Shown piece after piece: positions 11,963 through 24,172 of a stretch of DNA of 64,000 nt. Both the position numbers and the translations under genes were made by a program. Under the pieces are notes generated by a model. That model ran no database searches, had not been told where the DNA came from, and worked only from the letters and a program-made list of their open reading frames with translations. Source of the stretch: Cannabis sativa (Eukaryota > Streptophyta > Magnoliopsida > Rosales > Cannabaceae); assembly GCF_029168945.1 (NCBI RefSeq), contig NC_083601.1, positions 17,388,160 through 17,452,159 on the forward strand, written 5' to 3'. Within the stretch, counting starts at the first letter, position 1, and the number at the start of each line of letters is the position of its first letter.

Positions 11963-13857
11963 TGTTGGAATTTATTTTACCAGGATCTTAGATCTACTCA
12001 CAAGTATGTTTATTAACACCCTAAATATGAACTTTCTAAAACGATGAAATAAACACATATAAAGTTAAGGAACCTTACATTGGTTGCAGCGGAATATAAT
12101 GACTCCTTCCGTTCAGATATCTAGCCCTTGATTCCTTTCTGTAGCAGAGCATTATCAATATCTGAACCTGGATCTCTTTCTCTGATTCTTTGATGCTGAA
12201 ACTCCTTCTTGCTGAAAGTCTTTCTTCACGATCTTCCTCACTATGATTGAGGTATCACTTGCTGTGTGTGGGCACTACTCATACACTAAGATTTTCGAAA
12301 TTTAAGGAAGAAGAAATAGAGAGTGGGTTCGGCCAAAGATAGGGAGAGAGAAGGCTCAGTTTTTTCTGAATCAGAAGTGTCAGAAGAAAAGTGTTATTTT
12401 CCTGAAGCCTTCACTATCTATTTATAGCATTCCACTAGGGTTAGGTTTGAATTATTTGGCATTAAAATAATGAAAATATCAGAGGGAAAAACCCTACAAA
12501 AGTGGACGGCTCTACATAGTGGATTTGGGCCTCACTTTTTGCAATTTTGCAGTTTTATCTTTTCTGCATCTGATTTTCTCAAAAATGCCAATTTTCTAAT
12601 TCAACCATTTAAATGCCAATTCTAACTATTTAATAACTATAAATAATTATTAAATAATATTGTCATTTATCATATTTATTAATTGAACCATACAAAGTAT
12701 CATAATTAACAAGTATGCCCCTATAAACTTTTTCTTTACAATTTCGCCCTTACTTAGTGAAAATTTCACAAATAGACATAGTCTAATTTGAGAATTATAA
12801 TTGATTAATTAAAACCAATTACATGAGTCTTACAAGCAATATTATCTCAACTAGTGCGGGGACCATGGGTCTATATAACCGAGCTTCCAATAAGTAGATC
12901 AAGAATTTATTACTAAAATTCACTAACTTATTAATTTTTCGTTGAATCCACGCATAGAACATAGAATTGCACTCTCAGTTATATAGAATGCTCTATATGT
13001 TCCACCATATAGACACATCATTAGTTATACATTGTTATAATCCTAATGTGATCAATGATCCTCTATATGAATGATCTACACTGTAAAGGGATTAAATTAC
13101 CGTTACACCCTACAATGTATTTATTCCTTAAAACACTTGACCCCGTATAAATGATATTTCAGCTTATGTGAAATGAGTACTCCACCATTTATGTTCGTTT
13201 GGTCAAGCTCGGAGGAGATCATCCTTTGCTTACTATTCGTCAGATAGAAGCTATAGATTCCATGTTTATGATAGCGCTCCCACTCAATTGCACTACCTTG
13301 TTCCCAAAATGTACGTATCACCCTGACCTAAAAGTAGGCTTAACTAACAAATCAAAGAACACGAATAGCCTCTCGAGATTGAGCCTAATCATAACAGGAT
13401 TAAGAACATTTCATCTAGGATCAACTAGGCGATATTGACTTGAATAGATATTACGGTAAGTTTAATAAATGTAAGTCAAAGTTCAATATCGGTCCCTTCT
13501 GATGCATACTCCATGCATCCAACCTGAGCTTTACTTCAACCAATGCTCTGGAAAGAACATAGCACTTCTCCAAATGCAAGTAAACTCTGTTGTAGATTAT
13601 CATATCAGTAAAACCCTATGTCTGATAAATCTAGGAAACTTTATTCACATAGTCATGTTTACTTTCCAATGTGTTGACGACACAATAAACAGGATCAAGT
13701 ATGTGAAAACGGTTTCAGATGAATTTATACATTATGTACATATAATCATGAAATAAATCATGTGAACCATGCAACATTAAATGTTATTTCTGATCTATAT
13801 TAATAAGTAAATCTGATTATATTGAAATGAGTTTTATTTAGGGCATAAAACCCAACA
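11963..13857 (-). repeat. Family K copia LTR (copy K2), 3' LTR of a truncated element
   Basis: 1895 bp; on the minus strand it starts TGTTGGGTTTTATGCCC and ends ATTCCAACA. The purine tract GTGCAAGTGGGAGTT directly precedes it on that strand (13858-13872), so this is a 3' LTR of a minus-oriented copia. It is the longest K copy here: the solo copy at 21206 lacks a ~70-bp stretch near 12005-12075. Confidence 0.85.
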
Positions 13858-14200
13858 AACTCCCACTTGCACTAATATAAATTAAAAAGTGCGTTTCAAA
13901 TAATCTCAACACTTCCATATACAAATCAAGTGTAGTAGTAGTAAACTCCTCGTAATAGGATCTGAAAGGTTGAATTAACCACAACCTTTTCTCCACCATT
14001 ACTCTTCCTTTAATCACAAAATCATTGATAATGTGAAATTCCTCTCTATATGTCTACTCTCTTGGGATACTGGATTCTATACCTTTGGCAACTACTTTTG
14101 GTTAATCAAGAAATTAACACTAGTAGTTTAAGGCAATTTGGAATGGTGCCAAAGATGTTCATACCAGAACTAACCCAGTTCATCAAACTTACATTCAATG
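13858..14200 (-). pseudogene. Copia K2 internal remnant
   Basis: Only the last few hundred bases upstream of the 3' LTR remain. The minus-strand translation has a weak match to the end of copia RNase H (FHIINDFVIKGRVMVEK, near 14000-14050), with stops on either side. The rest of pol and the 5' LTR are missing. The boundary with older element E sequence, somewhere between 14100 and 14368, could not be placed. Confidence 0.5.
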
Positions 14201-14368
14201 TTCCATGCCTATTGCATGTAGGGTAAAAGTATAGGAGGTGAGCTAAAAGTCCAGTAAGGAAATGCTTAACATACAATAGCATGCAATATACCATACATAT
14301 CTTAAAATTCACAACAATACGATTCTTTACAATATTAATATATCCAGTTTTAGAAATATCATATACCT

Positions 14369-15730
14369 TGTTAGGCTATTTTTAGCCTAAGTTTTGGGTC
14401 ACATTTTATAGTTTTTTTCTTCTTTATTATTATTTTTGGAATAGAATTATGCTTGTTTTCTTTGGTTTCAGGTTTCTACACTTGGAATGTAGAAATTGGA
14501 CAAATTTCGGAAAACAGTGATCTATAAAATAGAGAAAATTGTGAAAGAGAATAAAGCTGAAAATTTAAGCCTAAATTCTAGTATGTTCTAATCATATTTT
14601 GGAAAAAGTCAAAACATAAAAGTTTTAGATCTCTTTTTTATCTTTCCAACGCATCTTGAATCAGCTCATTTGGAGTTCAGATGAGAAAGTTATGCTCATT
14701 TTACTAAAACAGATTGAAGCAGAAAATTCCATCTCGCCGCGGCGAGATTTCCATGACCTCGGCTAGAAAGTCTGGGCAGAAACGTGGTTTTTTGATGCAC
14801 TTTTGGCCGCGGCGAGACCACTTTTGGCCGCGGCGAGCGTCCGTACGGTGAGGGGTATTTTTGTCCTACGAACCCTAAAAATTAGATATAAATAGAAAAC
14901 TGCGATTGGAAGTCAAGGGAAGCGATTTGGAACCCTAAAACACAGCAGAGAGCGGCAGGAAGAGCAGAGTGATTCAAAGTGAAGATCCAAAATTCATCCA
15001 CCATCAATTTCTTTCTCTATTCCTCTTTAATTTATTTATGTTGAATATTGTCATAGGAATGGTTATGGATTTGTTTCTGAACTAAATTTCCCATTTAGGG
15101 AGGATGATGATTGTTGTTTAAATATTTTGTCTAGTTAATGTTTAATTGTCATTCCTCCATTCTTGTCTGTGAAATTATCTTAATTTGTTCTTAATTTCAT
15201 GTTTAAGATTGATCACCTTGTGCATGCTTTATGATCTCAATTAGAAATCTGAAAAGTGAGAATTGAGAATGCTAAAATTTGATAATCGATGTTCTATGTG
15301 AAACGAGAGTATTCACATGACTTATGTGACAAGTAGATTATTGCTTAATGCTGATTTCATGTTAGTTTAATTAAGAGATTAATTAGAGAACAAGAGATTT
15401 AGAATTTAGAAGATCTGAAAAGAGCTAGGTTAATTTATAATCTGTCATTCACTTCAAGAAAAGGATAGCAATTAGGCATTAACAATTTAGGTAAACATAC
15501 AACAGGATTCTCCTCCCTATTATCTCATCTTGCTCAACTTTTAATTGTGTTGTTTAAGTTTTCTGAATTACTTTCATTCTTTTAAATCATAAATACTGTT
15601 GATTTTTCAAATAGAATTATAAGTATAGTTTAGTAGTAATTAATCCAATTCCCTGTGGTTCGACCTCACTTGCATGAGTATACTACTTGATTGCGTGCAC
15701 TTGCGTAGTAATTAATAAATTTCAGCAACA
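14369..15730 (+). repeat. Element D 5' LTR
   Basis: 1362 bp, TGTTAGGCTA ... TTCAGCAACA. TATA box TATAAATAG at 14887-14895. Upstream lies a cluster of GC-rich palindromic units: the 16-bp perfect palindrome TCTCGCCGCGGCGAGA (14732-14747) and two GGCCGCGGCGAG copies (14805-14816, 14826-14837). Confidence 0.93.
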
Positions 15731-15736
15731 AGTTTT

Positions 15737-15755
15737 TGGCGCCGTTGCCGGGGAA
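15737..15755 (+). other. Element D primer binding site (tRNA-Asp)
   Basis: TGGCGCCGTTGCCGGGGAA, six bases after the 5' LTR, complementary to the 3' end of plant tRNA-Asp and typical of Athila-lineage elements. Confidence 0.88.
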
Positions 15756-16014
15756 TTGTATAAAGATTGATATTACATAAAATTATACTAACTTCTACTT
15801 TGGTTTTTTTTCTTATTTCTAATCTGTTTCTTTTAGATTAAATTTTGTAATATTATTAAAAATTAAATTTTGTTCTCATTTGGTTTTTTTTTTTTTAGTT
15901 TTAGTATTAATTTTTTTGTTTCAAATTTTTATCTTTTTAGTACTAATTTAGTTTTTTTTTTTTTTAATTTTACTAATCTTTTACTTATGAGTTTGACCTG
16001 CAAGATAAATCCAG

Positions 16015-16962
16015 ATGCTATATTTTGAGGATTTTGCCCAACAACACAATGAACCATTCTATTCTGCTTGGAGGAGATTTAAAGAGCTTGGAGAGAGATG
16101 TTATCCCACTTTCTCAAGTGGATGTTTTACATGGCTCTTTTATAATGGACTTAACGATGAAACAAGAAGCTGGGTTGATTATGGAGCAGAGGAAACTGGA
16201 GCGCCTCTATTAATGAGAGGCTATGAAGTAATAGATCTATTGAATAATATGGCAGATTTTGATTACGACTGGCATTGGGATCAATCACTTCAGGGTTGGA
16301 GTCACCAATACCCACCTTATTGCCCAAATTCACCCTAACAAACTGAAAAAGAGGAGCAACTACTATCACTTCTACAATCACTTCCAGGAGAGATTAACCG
16401 CTTAACTGACATGGTGAGATCCTTATGTGATAATTCAATGACTCATGATTCAGAATGTAATAACTCCAATGATGAAAGTTATGAGAGTTGTTGGTACAAT
16501 GAAGAAGGGTCATTATTTAAATACAAGGAAGATAATGAGCCTACAATTAAAGATCAAGAGCCTTGTGAAGAGGAACTCATTGAATATGAAATCACAAGTG
16601 AGGGTATGGATAGCCAAGTGGAGAGTGAGCAACAAGAAGAAGGGTTGTTAGATGAAAGTGTAGAAACTGTGACATTGGAGGATGAAGAAGAACATGGCAT
16701 CATTGATTCAACTTCATCAATGATATTGACTAATAAACCACCAATGAATTCATATATTTCATCAACACCATATTATATCCTCTACAAGCTACAAAAGGCA
16801 TCTCCCCAAGCACATCATCCAAAGTCTTATGTTGTTGGTGCTGATTTTAGTTCAAACTCATCACTTGCCAAGCTTGAAGGCAAGTACAACAACAATTTTC
16901 AAGTTGTCTTGCATGACGCTTATTACGGGCGTCAACCGCTTGTTGATGTGGCGCTCAGGTAA
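16015..16962 (+). pseudogene. gag: Element D gag-like ORF with one internal stop
   Basis: One frame runs from the ATG at 16015 to the TAA at 16960-16962, broken only by a TAA at 16336-16338 (most simply a CAA-to-TAA change). The N-terminal ~100 residues resemble Athila-type capsid: EPFYSAWRRFKELGERC, then LFYNGLNDETRSWVDYGA, then a YEVIDLLNNMADF segment. The C-terminal half is very acidic (Glu/Asp-rich) and ends SLAKLEGKYNNNFQVVL ... VDVALR. No zinc knuckle is visible. The terminal TAA sits in CAGGTAAGT (16956-16964), a perfect 5' splice-site consensus. Function as a structural protein is inferred from position and capsid similarity. Confidence 0.7.
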
Positions 16963-18201
16963 GTCTCTCTCAACCACAATTTTATAATAACACATTGGGG
17001 ACAATGTGCATCTTTAGTTTGGGGGGAGAGATTTAATTTTTTTCAGTTTATTTCAGTTTTTTTTTTCGTTTAGTTAGTTTTTTGTTAGTGTCATGTATTG
17101 ATATCTGAGCTAGAATATTGATTGAACTACTGTTATTCACTTGTGCAATGGATTAAAATCTTAATTGTGTGCTTGACTCATAACTTTTTGAATTAAATTG
17201 GATGTGTATTAGAAGGTTGCTCATGTAGATGTAAAACATTTATTTTTGACGCATATCACTTTTGTTCTACTTGGATTGTGGAATGATTGGTTTAACATGG
17301 AATAGAATTTGTTTGACATACTCTCTTGAAGCGAAATTCTTGTTGATTTTTGTTTGGAAAGTGATTTAGGCAAATTTTCTTTGGATCGATTGAGCCTTTC
17401 AAGCCTACCTGAAAAGTTTTATCCTTAGTTTACCCAAAGTTGAGCCTTAGCCTATTTCAAAAACAAAAAAAAAAAATATATATTCACCACTTAACTACTT
17501 TCATTCTCAACGTACCTTATTATGCCATAAGCTTTTAATCAAGTTTGGGGGGAATGAAGTGTGTAAGTGGGGAACAATTTTGAAAGTAAGGGATTGAAAA
17601 AAAAATAGTTGTTATGTGATGTGCCTCTAGTGTAGAAAAAAGAAAAGAAGAAAGAAAAAAACAAAAGAAAAATGAAATGTGATAATTTCTTCTTGAGAAT
17701 CAATTGTGAGCAATGAGGTAGGCACATAGGAAAAGAATATGCAATCTCTTAATATCTTCTTTGGGATGAAAAAAATGGATAAGTGTGGGTGCTTGCTTGG
17801 TTAATTGTTCTTATGGTATAACGTAGCTTAAATGACTTGGCACCTACCCATGTACCTAAGCCACGTTGTGATAACCGAAAAAGACCTATTGATTCCAAAG
17901 AAAAATTTGTCAACATTAGTGGAGAGAGGTATGTCATCCAAACTTATTGATCATGTGTTAGTGGAATGTCGGGAAGTGTAGAATGGTTGTGATATGAACG
18001 TCAAATACTTCTAAATTGTACATCCAAGTTAGTTCTTAGAGTTATTGAGTTGAAATTCTAGTTATTGATTTGCTTGAAGTTGTGCAGGTGGTAGTGGTAG
18101 TTCAATCATTGGAAGGTTTAGTTATCTATTGCATTGTTTTTTTAGTTTAGTTGAGTTTTAGCTTTACTCGGGGGCGAGTAAAGATTCAGTTTGGGAGAAT
18201 T
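16963..18201 (+). other. Element D non-coding 3' internal region with three purine tracts
   Basis: No convincing coding sequence. Three similar G-rich purine tracts occur: GTTTGGGGGGAGAGA (about 17018-17033), GTTTGGGGGGAATGAAG (about 17543-17559) and GTTTGGGAGAATT directly before the 3' LTR (18190-18201). The last is the expected polypurine tract. Confidence 0.6.
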
Positions 18202-19565
18202 TGTTAGGCTATTTTTAGCCTAAGTTTTGGGTCACATTTTATAGTTGTTAATCTTCTTTATTATTATTTTTGGAATAGAATTATGCTTGTTTTCTTTGGT
18301 TTCAGGTTTCTACACTTGGAATGTAGAAATTGGACAAATTTCGAAAAACAGTGATCTATAAAATAGAAAAAATTTTGAAAGAGAATAAAGCTGAAAATTT
18401 AAGCCTAAATTCGACTATGTTCTGATCATATTTTGGAAAAAGTCAAAACATAAAAGTTTTAGATCTCTTTTTTATCTTTCCAAGGCATCTTGAATCAGCT
18501 CATTTAAAGTTTGGATGAGAAAGTTATGCTCATTTTACTAAAACAGATTGAAGCAGAAAATTCCATCTCGCCGCGGCGAGATTTCCATGGCCGCGGCTAG
18601 AAAGTCTGGGCAGAAACGTGGTTTTTTGATGGACTTTTGGCAGCGGCGAGACCACTTTTGGCCGCGGCGAGCGTCCGTACGATCAGGGGTATTTTTGTCC
18701 GACGAACCCTAAAAATTAGATATAAATAGAAAACTGCGATTGGAAGTCAAGGGAAGCGATTTGGAACCCTAAAACACAGCAGAGAGCGACAGGAAGAGCA
18801 GAGTGATTCAAAGTGAAGATCCAGAATTCATCCACCATCAGTTTCTTTCTCTATTCCTCTTTAATTTATTTATGTTGAATATTGTCATAGGAATGGTTAT
18901 GGATTTGTTTCTGAACTAAATTTCCCATTTAGGGAGGATGATGATTGTTGTTTAAATATTTTGCCTAGTTAATGTTTAATTGCCATTCCTCCATTCTTGT
19001 TTGTGAAATTATCTTAATTTGTTCTTAATTTCATGTTTAAGATTGATCACCTTGTGCATGCTTTATGATCTCAATTCGAAATATGAAAAGTGAGAATTGA
19101 GAATGCTAAAATTGGATAATCGATGTTCTATGTGAAACGAGAGTATTCACATGACTTATGTGACAAGTAGATTATTGCTTAATGCTGATTTCATGTTAGT
19201 TTAATTAAGAGATTAATTAGAGAACATGAGATTTAGAATCTAGAAGATCTGAAAAGAGCTAGGTTAATTTATAATCTGTCATTCACTTCAAGAAAAGGAT
19301 AGCAATTGGGCATTAACAATTTAGGTAAACATACAACAGGATTCTCCTCCCTATTATCTCATCTTGCTCAACTTTTAATTGTGTTATTTAAGTTTTCTGA
19401 ATTACTTTCATTCTTTTTAAATCATAAATACTGTTGATTTTCCAAATAGAATTATAAGTATAGTTTAGTAGTAATTAATCCAATTTCCTGTGGTTCGACC
19501 TCACTTGCGTGAGTATACTACTTGATTGCGTGCACTTGCGTAGTAATTAATAAATTTCAGCAACA
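18202..19565 (+). repeat. Element D 3' LTR
   Basis: 1364 bp, differing from the 5' LTR by scattered substitutions. Palindrome TCTCGCCGCGGCGAGA at 18566-18581; TATAAATAG at 18721-18729. Followed by the target duplication TACCT. Confidence 0.93.
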
Positions 19566-19570
19566 TACCT

Positions 19571-21205
19571 TAGCTCATAACCATAATTTAAATAACTCCA
19601 GATATGGAAAGTTATATCATATACCATATATATTTGTGCTAAACGAAACCATTACATATATGTAGGGATCATAACCCTAACATCATACTCATAGCACAAT
19701 CATAGCCACTACATACACAACATGGGCCTAACCTGACCGTACAATAACCTGGGCACATTTAACCCTACCATTGCCATGGAATAAGGTATCTTTACATTCA
19801 ACTTAACTATCACTGTATCATACCTTACCATTACAATTTTATACACCAATCAGACAAATGTAGGGTAGGGTATCTCTATATTCAATGGCCTTACTCCGTA
19901 TCATACCCTACCATGGCCCCTCATTTGTACCTGAGACGTTAGCATGCAACATACAATATACAACATATACAAATCATATCAACCATAATATATATCGATT
20001 CACAAAATCATATACCACACATTCTCAGTTACATATACACATTCATAATAATGCATCACAAATCATATTTCAATACACAAATAGTATAAATTACGCAGTT
20101 CAAAACATACAAAACTACCTAATTTCCTTACCTCAAACCCCGTTGCTTAAGACTTGTTATCCCGTCACTACTACCTATAATAAGACACCGGCCAAGGCCC
20201 TAACATTAAAATTTGTACTCTTACAGTATGGTGATGATGATCTCAATCCTATGTTGATGAAAATCATGAGCGGTGTTTGACGAAAAGAACGAAAGAAAAA
20301 CAAATAAATCATTGATAGATGGCGAGATGAATAGATTGTAGGATTATGATTTTATGAGTGTCTTCTCTAAGAATTGTGTTCAAGCTGAAAGAAAGAGATT
20401 GAGATTGAGTTTTTTTTCTTCTTAGAGTTAGAGGTTCTCTGTATATTACGTAACGAGAATGTGAGAGATTGTTTATAATCTAATTAAATCTAATAATGGT
20501 CTGTAAAAGAAAATATTAAAATAACTCTTATAATCTGATGCTAATTTAACTCTAGATAGAATAATTAAATAAAAATCTTATTTGCTAGATATAATTTTTA
20601 AATTTGAATTTTAAAACTTAGGGTAATCATGTTAAGCTTAACAGGTCATTACTTTGTAGCTTAATTTTGACCCTGATAAAGTTAAAATTACGTTAAATCT
20701 ATTTCTACCTAATTTCTAGATCATTGAATTATCTTTCCAACATCACTATAATAACTTCAATCAGAGCTTTAGAACTCTAGATATGATCGTTTTAGTAAAA
20801 TAGTTTTTAAGCCTGTGACTTTATCTAAACCTACGAATTTTTAACATTAATGCCATTATAATGTTATTTAATATACTGATACAATGAATTAAACCCACAA
20901 AATAATTTATAAACCCTAATAGACTTTCACATTGAACTTTAATTAAGCAATTATCCCAATTCATAAAAACACCATAATTTTACCTTGACACTTAATATAA
21001 TTTTAACCATGCTTAGAAATTTATCAATACTACTCTAAGAAATTATCTGTATTCACTACCAGTAGAAATAAATAAAATAATTATTCTCACACAAATAATA
21101 TAACAAATAAAATTTAAAATATGTATACTATTATCGGATATTACAATAGAGATATTCATTTAACAAATTATTGCACACTTATAACAAAACGCACAGGATA
21201 GTAAC
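19571..21205 (-). repeat. Element E 5' LTR, continuing segment
   Basis: AT-rich, no supported gene. It is assigned to the E LTR by position: it is flanked by the target duplications of D (left) and the K solo LTR (right), and further E LTR sequence lies beyond. It contains an internal near-repeat of GTAGGGTAGGGTATCT-type text around 19780-19910. Confidence 0.5.
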
Positions 21206-23036
21206 TGTTGGAAATTATTTTACCAGGTTCTTAGATCTACTCACAAACCTAACATTGGGTGCAGCGGAATTAAATGACTCCTTCCGTTCAGATATCTAGC
21301 CCTTGATTCCTTTCTGTAGCAGAGCATTATCAATATCTGAACCTGGATCTCTTTCTCTGAATCTTTGATGCTGAAACCTCCTTCTTGCTAAAAGTCTTTC
21401 TTCACGATCTTCCTCACTATGATTGAGGTATCACTTGCTGTGTGTGGGCACTACTCATACACTAAGGATTTTTGAAATTGAAGGAAGAAGAAAGAGTAAG
21501 TGGGTTCGGCCAAAGATAGGGAGAGAGAGAGGCTCAGTTTTTTCTGAATCAAAAGTGTCAGAAGAAAAGTGTGTAATTTTCCTGAAGCCTTCACTATCTA
21601 TTTATAGCATTCCACTAGGGTTAGGTTTGAATTATTTGGAATTAAAATAATGAAAATATCAGAGGGAAAACCCTACAAAAGTGGCCGGCCATACAAGGTG
21701 GATTTGGGCCTCACTTTTTGCAATTTTGCAGTTTTATCTTTCCTGCATCTGATTTTCTCAAAAACGCCAATTTTCAAATTCAACCATTTAAATGCCAACT
21801 CTAACTATTTAATAACTATAAATAATTATTAAATAATATTGTCATTTATCATATTTATTAATTGAACCATACAAAGTATCATAATTAACAAATATGCCCC
21901 TATAAACTCTGTCTTTACAATTTCGCCCTTACTTAGTAAAAATTCATAAATAGACATAGTCTAATTTGAGAATTATAATTGAATAATCAAAACCAATTAT
22001 ATGAGTCTTACAAGCAATATTATCTCAACTAGTGCGGGGACCATGGGTCTATATAACCGAGCTTCCAATAAGTAGATCAAGAATTTAGCACTAAAATTCA
22101 CTAACTTATTAATTCTTCGTTGAATCCACGCATAGAACTTAGAATTGCACTCTCAGTATATAGAATGCTCTATATGTTCCACCATATAGACACATCATTA
22201 GTTATCCATTGTTATAATCCTAATGTGATCAATGATCCTCTATATGAATGATCTACACTGTAAAGGGATTAAATTACCGTTACACCCTACAATGTATTTT
22301 ATCCTTAAAAAAGTTGACCCCGTATAAATGATATTTCAGCTTATGTGAAATGAGTACTCCACCATTTATGTTCGTTTGGTCAAGCTCGAAGGAGATCATC
22401 CTTTGCTTACTATTCGCCAGATAGAAGCTATAGATTCCATGTTTATGATAGCACTCCCACTCAATTGCACTACCGTGTTCCCAAAATGTACGTATCACCC
22501 TGACCTAAAAGTAGGCTTAACTAACAAATCAAAGAACACGAATAGCCTCTCGAGATTGAGCCTAATCATATCAGGATTAAGATCATTTGATCTAGGATCA
22601 ACTAGATGATATTGACTTGAATAGATATTACAGTAAGTTTAATAAATCTAAGTCAAAGTTCAATATCGGTCCCTTCCGATGCATACTCCATGCATCCAAC
22701 CTGAGCTTTACTTTAACCAATGTTCTGGAAAGAACATAGTATTTCTCCAAATACAAGTAAACTCTTGTTGTAGATTATCATATCAGTAAAACCCTGTGTC
22801 TGATAAATCTAGGAAACTTTATTCACATAGTCATGTTTACTTTCCAATGTGATGACAGCACAATAAACATGATCAAAGTATGTGAAAAGGGTTTAAGATG
22901 AATTCATACATTATGTACATATAATCATGAAATAAATCATGTGAACCATGCAACATTAAATGTTATTTCTGACATATATTAATAAGTAAATCTGATTATA
23001 TTGAAATGAGTTTTATTTAGGGCATAAAACCCAACA
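21206..23036 (-). repeat. Family K solo LTR (copy K3)
   Basis: 1831 bp, minus-oriented, with termini TGTTGG/CCAACA on the plus strand and a perfect 5-bp target duplication GTAAC (21201-21205 and 23037-23041). No internal sequence is present, so it is a solo LTR left by recombination between two LTRs. Confidence 0.93.
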
Positions 23037-23041
23037 GTAAC

Positions 23042-24172
23042 CCTATGTCGCAAATTCACAATAACAATCAAATATCATATAACAATGCCACTATGCTATA
23101 CTCTATATGCTTAGTTCACTATCTTACCTGATTTCTAATGTATGAGGAGAAATCTCGATCTACATGTGATTCTGAGCAAGTGCCCGTATCCCTAGTCACA
23201 ATTCTTGGGTTTCACACAATAGGTTAATCCCAAAATCATATTTTATAATATTAACATTTAAGACTCCAATTCTAGTCCAAGTAATAAAGCTCAAAAAGAT
23301 CTTTCCAATGATATAAAGAACATCCAAAACGGAGTTCAGAGTCAAAAGTTATGGTCAAAACAAAATCGGGAAAATTGGGAAAGCTCTCTGCCAGACTTGG
23401 TCGCGGCAACCATAAGTCTAGTCAAGACCACTGGGTTTGAAAAACCCAAAAATCTAATTTTAAAGGTCTGAAAATGCCCAAACTCAAACCCAACTTCACC
23501 CAATTTATCAAATTAGTTCACAAGTCTATAATAGAGCATAATAGGTGCCAACTACATCAAAATACTCATGCTTAAAAATATAAATATTTGAACTCAAATC
23601 ACATAATTCAAGCTTTGAAATACCAAAATCATACAACTCATGCCAAAATATCCAAAAACAACAAAGTAAAACCTTTTACTCAAAACTCATAAAATTGGCA
23701 GCAAAATTAACTCCTAAAACTTGACCTAACATTCAAATTAAATCAAAACAAGTAACAAGCTTAAAGTTCTCAAACTCAAAACAAGTTCAACACACAAAAC
23801 CTAACCTCAAGATCATAAATCAAGGATACATGCAACAAAAACAAATCTTCACACAACTTTCATAACTCAAATTCAGAATCAACACAAAATAAATGAATAG
23901 TTTACTATCTCAATAGTTCTTCCAAGCTCTAACACCAATCCCCCCTCAAATCAAGCCAAATCCAACACAAAATCAAAACTTTGCCAGGAGAGGTTAGAGA
24001 GAAAGAGAGGTCGGTGGAGAGGTTCCAAAACCAGAAAATAAAAGGTATTTCACTTTCTGTTTCAGACAACAAAATCACTAAACTCATTTTGGTAAAATTG
24101 GTCAAATGACCATTTTGCTCGTATGGCATAAAATCCACATATTAAATCATTCAAGGGAAATTTAGACATTTC
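23042..24172 (-). repeat. Element E 5' LTR, continuing segment
   Basis: AT-rich sequence between the K solo LTR and element F, with no supported gene. A degenerate GGTCGCGGCAACC motif near 23399 resembles the GC-rich units in the D LTR. It ends in ATTTC (24168-24172), the target duplication of F. Confidence 0.5.

Larger units (their letters stand above)
14369..19565 (+). mobile_element. Element D: non-autonomous, gag-only, Athila-related LTR retrotransposon
   Basis: Two near-identical LTRs (14369-15730 and 18202-19565) flank 2471 bp of internal sequence, with a perfect target duplication TACCT (14364-14368 and 19566-19570). The primer site matches tRNA-Asp over its whole length. The only coding capacity is a gag-like ORF; no protease, RT, RNase H or integrase is recognisable. 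The element must have depended on enzymes in trans. The high LTR identity suggests a fairly recent insertion. Confidence 0.92.

Noticed and set aside
19885..20280. 131-codon plus-strand ORF
   Set aside because: AT-rich chance ORF within the E LTR, with Thr/Tyr/Asn/Ile-rich composition and no domain.
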